The position numbers were made by a program, and so were the translations under genes. A DNA stretch of 64,000 bases from assembly GCA_964019135.1 (NCBI GenBank), contig OZ025249.1:4712001-4776000 (forward strand), in the 5' to 3' direction. Positions 54,975 to 64,000 of this stretch are shown here, in pieces. This stretch comes from Arenicola marina (taxonomy: Eukaryota > Annelida > Polychaeta > Arenicolidae). The first letter of the stretch is position 1. Each line of letters opens with the position of its first letter. The notes below the pieces were generated by a model. It did not search any database, was not told where the DNA came from, and was given only the letters and a program-made list of their open reading frames with translations.

Positions 54975-55490
54975 CCGCATGATACCATCACCGTGCACTG
55001 TATGGCACTCCATGTGCTCGCATTGTACCATCACCGTGCATTATATGGCACTTAATGCACGCACACTATACCATAACCGTGCACTATATGGAACTTAATG
55101 TACTCGCATTATGCCATCACCGTGCATTATATGGTACTTAATGCACGCACACTATACCATCACCGTGCACTATATGGCACTTAATGTACACGCATTATAT
55201 AATCATCGTGCACTATATGGAACTTACTGTATTCGCATTATACCATCACCATGCACTATATGGAATTTAAGGTACTCGCATTATTCCATATGGAACTTAA
55301 GGTACTCGCATTATTCCATATGGAACTTCAGGTACTCGCATTATTCCATATGGAACTTAAGGTACTCGCATTATTCCATATGGAACTTAAGGTACTCGCA
55401 TTATTCCATATGGAACTTAAGGTACTCGCATTATTCCATATGGAACTTAAGGTACTCGCTTTATTCCATATGGAACTTAATGATTTTGGT
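54975..55490. repeat. Two successive tandem repeats (about 45 bp, then 30 bp)
   Basis: First, five units like ATACCATCACCGTGCACTAT ATGGCACTTAATG; then eight units of CATATGGAACTTAAGGTACT CGCATTATTC. Both are AT-rich with no coding signal. Confidence 0.9.
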
Positions 55491-55494
55491 TTTT

Positions 55495-57305
55495 TATACA
55501 GGGAGATAGCGGTTTGTTATACAGGGAGATCGTGGTTTGGTAAACAGAAAGATTGTGGTTTGATATACATGGAGGTTACGAAATGTTGCATAGGGAAGTT
55601 GTGCTTTGTTACACATAAAGGTTGCTGTTTGTTATAAATGGCTGCGGTTTAATTTCCATATATATTTAGAAATTGCGGTTTGTCCTATATAGAGGTTACG
55701 GTTGGCTATATACGAAGGTTACGGATTGTTATATATGGAGGTTGTGGTTTGTTATACATGGAGATTGCGGTTTGTTATATAGGGAGATTGTGGCTTGTTA
55801 TACATGGAGATTGTGGTTTGTTATATAGGGAGATTGTGGTTTGTTATACATGGAGATTGTGGTTTGTTATATAGGGAGATTGTGGTTTGTTATACATGGA
55901 AGTTCTGGTTTGTTATATAGGGAGATTGTGGTTTGTTATACATGGAGGTTGTGGCTTGTTATATAGGGAAATTGTGGTTTGCTATATAAGGAGATTGCGG
56001 CTTGTTATATGGGGAGATTGTGGTTTGCTATATAAGGAGATTGTGGTTTGTTATACATGGAGGTTGTGGTTTGTTATACATGGAAGTTGTGGTTTGTTAT
56101 ATAGGAAGGTTGTGGTTTGTTATATAGGAAGATTGTGGTTTGTTATATATAGAGGTTGTGGTTTGTTATATATAGAGGTTGTGGTTCGTTATATAGAGAA
56201 ATTGTGGTTTGTTATACATGAAGGTTACGGTTTGTTATATAGGGAGATTGTGGTTTGCTATACAGGGAGGTTGCGGTTTGTTATATAGGGAGATTGTGGT
56301 TTGTTATATATGGAGGTTTCGGCTTGTTATATAGGGAGATTGTGGTTTGATATAGAGGGAGATTGTGTTTGTTATGCATCGAGGTTGTGGTTTGTTATAC
56401 ATGGAGGTTGTGGTTTGTTATACATGGAAGTTGTGGTTTGTTATACATGGAGGGTGTGGTGTGTTATATAGGGAGATTGTGATTTGTTATACATGCAGGT
56501 TGTGGTTTGTTATATAGGGAGACTGTGGTTTGTTATACATGCAGGTTGTGGTTTGTTATATAGGGAGACTGTGGTTTGTTATACATGGAGGGTGTGGTGT
56601 GTTATATAGGGAGATTGTGATTTGCTATACATGGAGGTTGTGGTTTGTTATATAGGGAGATTGTGGTTTGTTATACATGGAAGTTGTGGTTTGTTATATA
56701 GGGAGATTGTGGTTTGTTATGCATGGAGGTTGTGGTTTGTTATATAGGGAAATTGTGGCTTGTTATACATGGAGGTTAATGTTCGTTATATAGGGAGATA
56801 GTGGTTTGTTATACATGGTGGTTGCGGTTTGTTATATAGGGAGATTGTGGTTTGTTATATATAGAGGTTGTGGTTTGTTATATAGGAAGATTGTGGTTTG
56901 TTATACATGGAGGTTGCGGCTTGTTATACATGGAGGTTGTGGTTTGTTATACATGGAAGTTGTGGTTTGTTATATAGGAAGGTTGTGGTTTGTTATACAG
57001 GAAGATTGTGGTTTGTTATATAGGGAGGTTTTAGTTTGTTATATAGGGAGATTGTGGTTTGTTATACATGGAGGTTGTAGCTTGTTATATAGGGAGATTG
57101 TGGTTCGTTATACGTGGAGCTTGCGGCTTGTTATATAGGGAGATTGTCTTTTGTTATTTAGGGAGACTGTGGTTTGTTATACATGGAGGTTGCGGTTTGT
57201 TATATAGGGAGATTGTGGTTAGTTATACATGGAGGTTGTGGTTTGTTATATAGGGAGATTGTGGTTAGTTATACATGGAGGTTGTGGTTTGTTATACATG
57301 GTGGT
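55495..57305. repeat. 23-bp minisatellite
   Basis: About 78 copies of GTTATACATGGAGGTTGTGG TTT, often alternating with GTTATATAGGGAGATTGTGG TTT, so many copies form 46-base dimers. The plus-strand open frames are repeat artefacts. Confidence 0.95.
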
Positions 57306-57309
57306 TGTT

Positions 57310-60300
57310 ATTCCTACGCACGCAACAAAAGGGGGATACCTTTCTGAGATGGATTAATTTACGTTCTGTTCCTCTCAGAGTCACTGTACTGCGCGAGGCC
57401 ATTATGAGAGAGACGTGACTCCCTGGGTTACAGTACTGAACTAGTTCATTATGACAGGTCTGGGAGTTTATTGCTCTTTGCCCTGTTACTAATTTATTGC
57501 AGGTCTTAAACACACAATTTTAACTTGATCATTTGAGGACGCTGAATTCCTTTTTGATGTCGCGGACACAGAGTACGGTCGGCATCATGGCCAGACAGTC
57601 GGAAAAACTGAATGGTCGCCATAACTTAGAAGTTTGCTAAATATGTAATAGTACGGCATGCATTTTACTTAACGCTCAGTAGCTCTGAATGAATCTCTGA
57701 AGTTTACCACACACAAAAAAGTGCCTGCTAAAAAACAAACAAAAATCGAAATTGGCGGCAAACAAACGGTAGTTTTGTATGTTAGACCCAGGGCAAACCA
57801 TTGTCTCAGCCTAGCTCACGTATGACTCACGACTGCCATTTGCTACGCTAATCTATGTGATGGGCTCTGGAAACCGAAAGTGAGCCAATGTTGCCTAATA
57901 TTATCGCGATAAATACGGTTAATGGTTGACGACGCGAGCACCGTATGATTGGATATTACTGCAGCCATTCCTGGTGTGTGTTGTGCGTGGTGGTGTCCCC
58001 GTGGCCCAGCAGGTGGCTCTTGTCAAGTGTGCTCTGATGGGTCAGCACAAGTCGAGTAAAGTGCTTCGACGTCACAAAATCATGCAGGATTCTATAATGG
58101 AAGACGCACATCGATGTCTTTCTTTTACATGCGCTGCGAGAGAACGTTCGTTTGGCTAGGAGACGGGGCTGCAGGTCAGCCGGTCATGAATTCGCATCCT
58201 GGCACCTGCACCATGGCGCATGTAGGCTACATGTATATATTATAACGCCATTTCATGGTCGTTGGAGGCTTCCAATTAGCCTTTATGTACATAAACGTAG
58301 CATAAACATCGAAATATATACACGATTTTCTGAATTGTGAAACTATTATACTGTAAAAATATTAACTCCATACGGAATTTCCGACGAATTTGCCGTGACA
58401 TTTTAATGTATAAGAAAAGGCGGCTTCACCTGTTTCGCAAAGTAAAGTCGCGATTCCAAGAATAGACATTGACACTAAGAATGGATGGACAGGCATATTG
58501 TTTTATCAAGATCAAGCCAACGTCTATTTGTAATCTGTATGTACGCGGAACAATCGCATGTGAGCAGCTGCAAATGAGAATCAGAATAATCAGACATTTG
58601 CATTTTTAACGGCCCCTTAGCATGGCTTAGCACCCGCGCCAACCATTGATTAGGCCTATACTCACCGAAAAAAAGAAATGTATTGGTGCAACATGTAGAA
58701 ACACATGCGATAGAATGTGTCCGATGTCGTGGCGCCAGTCAGGCCACAAGTAGGCTCCTATGTGTACTGATACGTGTATGTATTCAACGAGTGTCCCTGT
58801 AAGGCTTTGCTGGGGTAAAACACCTGGAATCTATATTAAAGTGCGATCACCTCATTGAGAGGTTAAGCTGAAACAGTTGTCGATTGTTGTAGTGGGTGAC
58901 GCGACAACAGAATTGTCACAGTGAACTCTGGGGGAGAGCTGAGGGAGTGGAGGGTGGAGGCTGGGTGTTTGGGGGTGGGGTGGGGGCTGGGTGAGTGGGG
59001 GTGAGGGTTGGGGCTGAGTAAGTGGGGGTGGGGGGATAGGGGGGGGAGGAGAGTTTCATCAACCTTGCAGACTCACGGTTCAATATCGTGACCTTCATTG
59101 GGAACAGATGTCGACTCGGCCATGGTTGACCAGGCGCTGTGGCGCCCGGTCGCCGTGGGGGGTTACTGTCGCCTGACACGGGAGGGCAGCACTGCATGGC
59201 TGGTCCTGGCATACAGCACTTGAACAGTCACCCGGGCGCTCTCCTCTAGGGTAATAAGGGCATTTTATGCACGGTTCACAAATCGATTGACAGATCATTT
59301 CTTTAAGTTTATCACATGCCTTCTATCGTTGAACATTTGCAGCAGTCCAAATCTTATGTAGAAACATAAAGACCAGATTGAAAGTAGAGCAACTAGGAAA
59401 GCAACCATAGGCATAATTGTAAGAAAGACCTTGAAGTACATCACACGTACTGATTTGAGTGGAAAGCGAGGACGTGTAAGAGCCACGATGCGAAATGCAA
59501 AAAATAAGCCTCCACCTAAATATTTCTTCTCTGTTGACAATTGGCCAGTGACAGTAGATCTCGGAGGTCGGTAAATTGACGATTTTCCGTTTTCAATTCC
59601 CAGTTTACAGAGAAATGACAATTCTAGACATTACATATATGTCCCAATGGCATGCAGAGGCGGCGGAACAGATAATATATTGCGGGGAGTGGGGGGGGGG
59701 GGGCGGGGGGGCCTTCTTGCGTATTTCCTTTCACTTGCAAATAGTTTGCCTTGGTCAATGATATTAAATCCTGCAATTACCCATCAATCCCATAAAATTC
59801 CATCTTCCAATAACAAAATGTGAATAAGGCCATTGGATTGTTGCCCCCCCGCCTTCCGCTGTCCATGAGTGGGATGGCTGTAATATGTGGGTTTGCGGAA
59901 CCGTCCCTGCCTGCTACTCACCCTCTCCCATGCGCACCACTCCATCCGCCCTAGACGTCGATCTCTGGCGACCCCCTTGCCCCCCCCCCCCCACACCGCT
60001 TTCATTATATACAAGTTTCTTGGTCAATCTTTTAAATAAATACACATACATAAATATACCTATATATGTGACACTGTTTGTGACCGAAGCCTTGACCCAT
60101 ACATCAGATCAATATGTACTTGCGCTGGGTCGTAATGTGAGCCCAACGCGGGCTTTGAAGTCTGTAAAGAATGCGAGGCACGTGGTACATTCCCGTCCAA
60201 ACCTTTACCCCGAACATATCCACAAACAATTATAGCTTAGACTAGACTGGGCTCAAATAGGAGGTTTAAAATCAACCCGGCTGACATTGCGCGCATCGTT

Positions 60301-60415
60301 GACATTGATACGACATGAACAAGGTCACGCGCTGCTGACTAAACACCCTGGTGGTAACTGCTGGAGCCTCGCGTTGGTTGGTGACTGTAGCATGTCTAAC
60401 GGTACATGTATGCCG
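57310..60415. other. No convincing gene
   Basis: Unique DNA with weak frames only. G-rich stretches at 58925-59050 and 59690-59712 and a C-run near 59980 are visible. The Ig-like trace at 59130-59252 is listed separately. Confidence 0.45.
59130..59252 (-). other. Possible Ig-domain end exon
   Basis: Minus strand after TTATTACCCTAG reads EESARVTVQVLYAR, which resembles the last strand and exit of an Ig domain, then TSHAVLPSRV before a possible donor (CGACA|GTAACC). The rest of such a domain is not visible nearby. Confidence 0.2.
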
Positions 60416-60419
60416 CTGC

Positions 60420-61810
60420 TGATGACTACGTGGTCATATAGCCTATACCTCCATACACTGATGACCACGTGGCCATATAGCATATACCTACATACACTGA
60501 TGACCACGTGGTCATATAGCCTATACCTACATACACTGATGACCACGTGGTCATATATATAGCCTATATCTACATACACTGATGACCACGTGGTCATATA
60601 TATAGCCTATACCTACATACACTGATGACCACGTGGTCCCATAGCCTATACCTATACATACACTGATGACCACGTGGTCATATAGCCTATACCTACATAC
60701 ACTGATGACCACGTGGTTATATAGCCTATACCTACATATACTGATGACCACGTGTTCATATAGCCTATACATACATATACTGATGACCACGTGTTCATAT
60801 AGCCTATACCTACATATACTGATGACCACGTGTTCATATAGCCTATACCTACATACACTGATGACCACGTGGTCATATAGCCTATACCTACATACACTGA
60901 TGAATACGTGTTCATATAGCCTATACCTACATACACTGATGACCACGTGGTCATATAGCCTATACCTACATACACTGATGACCACGTGGTCATATAGCCT
61001 ATACCTACATACACTGATGACCACGTGGTCATATATATAGCCTATATCTACATACACTGATGACCACGTGGTCATATATATAGCCTATACCTACATACAC
61101 TGATGACCACGTGGTCCCATAGCCTATACCTATACATACACTGATGACCACGTGGTCATATAGCCTATACCTACATACACTGATGACCACGTGGTCATAT
61201 AGCCTATACCTACATACACTGATGACCACGTGGTCTTATAGCCTATACCTACATACACTGATGACCACGTGGTCATATAGCCTATACCTACATATACTGA
61301 TGACCACGTGTTCATATAGCCTATACCTACATATACTGATGACCACGTGTTCATATAGCCTGTACCTACATATACTGATGACCACGTGTTCATATAGCCT
61401 ATACCTACATACACTGATGACCACGTGGTCATATAGCCTATACCTACATACACTGATGACCACGTGGTCATATAGCCTATACCTACATACACTGATGACC
61501 ACGTGGTCATATAGCCTATACCTACATACACTGATGACCACGTGTTCATTTAGCCTATACCTACATACACTGATGAATACGTGTTCATATAGCCTATACC
61601 TACATACACTGATGACCACGTGGTCATATAGCCTATACCTACATATACTGACAACCACGTGTTCATATAGCCTATACCTACATACACTGATGACCACGTG
61701 GTCATATAGCCTATACCTACATATACTGATGACCACGTGTTTATATAGCCTATACCTACATACACTGATGACCACGTGGTCATATAGCCTATACCTACAT
61801 ACACTGATGA
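60420..61810. repeat. 39-bp array with a CACGTG palindrome in nearly every unit
   Basis: About 36 units of GATGACCACGTGGTCATATA GCCTATACCTACATACACT. By eye about 32 keep the E-box core CACGTG, most within the longer palindrome GACCACGTGGTC. The period of 39 keeps frames open on both strands, but no unit looks like protein. Confidence 0.95.
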
Positions 61811-61814
61811 TCGT

Positions 61815-64000
61815 ACGTGATGCTCAATATCATTCTACGAGCTCAAAATAGAAAGAAAACAAATTGAATAAAATATAAATATATGAAATATCGTCAGGTT
61901 ATACCAACCTCCGTGATCTATTGTTACTGATCAATTATGTGACTGGGAAGAAAAGTTTGGTGTAGGCCTATTTTAGCATTTTGCATCGTGGCTCGCGGGC
62001 ATCCTCGCTTTCCACTCAGCATCAGTATATTCCGTCGCTCAATTCTTCGTGAACCGGGAATTAATCTTTTAAGTGTTCGTGAACTGGAAGACACCCCCCC
62101 CCCCCCCACACACCTTATTTAGTTCAGAGCGGGCCAGACAAAGGCAATTCTTCAACATCTCAGTTAAAGCCGGCAACAAAAAACTTTAAAGTGAAAATTA
62201 ATGACAATTTTTAGCCAGAGACATTTATTTGTATTACAGATTGATCTTTAAGTTCGAGTGTATCACTTTTGCCAGGTTTGAACACGAGGCCTGATTATAT
62301 TGAATGAATGAACTTTATTCCCCCCATCTGCTGGCGCCTCACACATGTTTACACATTGTACATTTCCTAATATACAAAGGCTTTTAGAACAACAAGATGT
62401 ATCTTGATCATATTCGCAAATACAAAAGAGCAAGGGTATTTGTACATAACAATAGAAAACGAAAACTAATAGAGTCGCAGGTTTTCTTTGCCAGTATTGA
62501 CAATCAAGGTTTAGAAATTTCCCTTTATCGTGAATGTCAACATTTGGGTTCTTTCCTAGAATACAATTAATTAGTGTGGCGTCGTCTGCATTATGTTCAT
62601 ACTAAATGTGATTACGTTACTAGTGCTTACAACAATGCTTCAATAAGGTTACGTGGCACGGGGGGGGGGGTGTCGGCGTGAATACGGCTAATTTGGCAGT
62701 TCCGAAATATATAACCAATCTTGCCAGTTGCCATGCAGTTGGTGGAATGTTGTGTTGGCAGGAGGAACAATCAAGTGATGAATTACACGCTGCCATCGTG
62801 CCAGGCATAGAAGGTGCCATTAATGTAGATTGGCTTTGTTTCATTTGTGCACACAAGGGCTGAAGTGGCCCGATCAATATCCCAAGATAGTAATTGGATG
62901 AAGAACGGCTCTGATTCGGACCGAAGACCAGTGACATCGACACAGATTTTGAAAACGACACTGAACTTAGCCAAAAATAGCGACACTGGACGACACTGAA
63001 ATTTGTGAAAAATCGACACTGGACCCTGGCCGCCACCGTAATGGCGTAAAGCATCAATGCATGCATTCATTCATTTAATGTGGGATTTGCTGCCGGCCTG
63101 TTGCTGAATTCATGAAAAAAATAACCAATAGACGAAACGCATGGTGTGTGCGATTGGGTGTAACGTAATATGCAATAAGCCTCATTGTTGTATAGAAGTA
63201 AAGTAAATCTAAGGTGTCATGCTCTGTTGCTTCGGTGTCTCGCCGAATATGAGATATTCAGAGGCCAACGCTAACAGGTGAATGAAATACACAAAGCATG
63301 ACCACGAGGAACGTCAGATCGCGATAATAGGGAGGTAATTACGTGCAGCGAGCAGTTAATACACTTCCAGGTAACTGTTTGACATGAAGTGACGTGGAAG
63401 GTCTGTTGGTCGCTGTCAATGTGTGTGGTGACTGTGTGTATGTTGTGTCTAGGCGCAAAATAACGTCATGACGTGAAAACCTGGCGGAGAGGGCCGGGGC
63501 GTTTCATACCTGTGCTATCGACAGCAGGGGGCAGGGAGGGGTGGAGAGGAGGGGAGCCCTCGGGTAAGGCACTCGCCGGGGTTGTTAAGGGGAGGGGTGG
63601 TGGTAAGCAAGTATAAGGGTGTTGTGTTGTAGTTCTCGATAAAAATTGTCAGGTGTGGTGTGGAATTGCGTGGATGGATGAGGTAGGGAGGGGAGCGGGG
63701 CGGGGGTGAGCGGGAGATGTAGAGCGGAGAGTGGGAGGGGAGGGGAGGGGAGGGATAGGGGGGGGGGGGGGAGGGGAGGAGAGCGGGGAGCGGGGGCTGG
63801 TGAGCGGGAGTTGGTGAGCGGGGCGCCGGCGCTGGTTCTGGCTGTGGTGGAGGCGATCACAGATCTCCCCGCGAGAGGCGCGTCGATCGCCGCCGGCGGA
63901 GAAAACTCTATGTCCCGGGGCTGTCTGCTTGTGTCGCTCGACCTGCGCGTGACGTTTGGTGCTTAACGCTAACAGCCCCCTCACCGGCTACCTACCACCC
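61815..64000. other. No firm gene; G-rich right end
   Basis: A minus-strand frame near 63040-62783 reads FKICVDVTGLRSESEPFF and TNETKPIYINGTFYAWHDGS, protein-like but without a recognised family or clear splice sites. From 63480 to 63860 the plus strand is very G-rich (GGGGAGGGGAGGGGAGGGAT), with quadruplex potential, and could be a promoter-side region of a gene beyond the edge. Confidence 0.35.

Noticed and set aside
55111-57253. Plus-strand frames over the arrays at 55-57 kb
   Set aside because: Low-complexity echoes of 30- and 23-base repeats, without any domain.
60325-61851. Long open frames on both strands (up to 235 codons)
   Set aside because: The repeat period is 39 bases, so any frame without a stop in one unit stays open. 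Both strands are equally open, which argues against coding.

Overview
The window looks like nuclear DNA of an invertebrate animal. It has split genes with GT..AG introns, no operons, and abundant minisatellites, SINEs, foldback elements and non-LTR retrotransposon remains. One LINE begins with a 2A-type peptide, a feature reported from sea urchin, lancelet and mollusc retrotransposons. A lancelet or another marine invertebrate fits, but the species cannot be fixed from the sequence alone.

The main content is one large minus-strand gene, from a signal-peptide exon at 41363 down to a stop codon at 9080. I placed 20 exons by hand from splice sites, reading frame and intron phase. Nineteen are firm in frame; exon 2 is provisional. 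The predicted product is a single-pass class I cytokine receptor of the gp130/LIFR (IL6ST-like) type, about 1,240 residues. Its order is: signal peptide; a half cytokine-receptor-like domain; an Ig domain; a cytokine-binding module (D1 with C-x10-C-E-W, D2 behind a proline-rich linker); five more fibronectin type III domains; one membrane segment; and a four-exon cytoplasmic tail with a proline-containing box1-like stretch, a YQNM motif and a DSGIGS motif. Most domains are split over two exons with phase 1 introns at domain edges, as in vertebrate cytokine receptors. A decayed copy of the last tail exon lies on the opposite strand at 139-905, and a third shorter fragment lies near 4518.

The most unusual feature is how the introns are built. 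Three introns consist largely of minisatellites whose unit is the gene's own splice junction. About 26 copies of a 38-bp 3' splice site fill the intron before the D1 exon (33.0-34.0 kb). About 15 copies of a 52-bp 3' splice site precede a fibronectin exon (21.67-22.44 kb). Ten extra copies of a 90-bp 5' splice site follow the first half of D2 (26.0-26.97 kb). The 90-bp array stays open in frame with the exon it abuts, so use of a downstream donor would insert multiples of 30 residues into the cytokine-binding module.

Layout: 1-9 kb, tail-exon copies, SINE, MITEs, LINE scraps. 9-41.4 kb, the receptor gene with its introns full of arrays and transposon remains, including a 2-kb terminal-inverted-repeat element at 29.6-31.6 kb. 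41.6-45.7 kb, a decayed LINE with a 2A-like start, ORF1-like, endonuclease and reverse transcriptase regions, with a 31-bp array just upstream of it. 46.3-50.8 kb, a 15-bp and a 31-bp minisatellite with a nested SINE. 50.8-64 kb, no convincing gene; it holds large arrays at 55.0-57.3 kb and 60.4-61.8 kb (the latter with about 32 CACGTG palindromes), a G-rich end, and a few weak exon-like traces.
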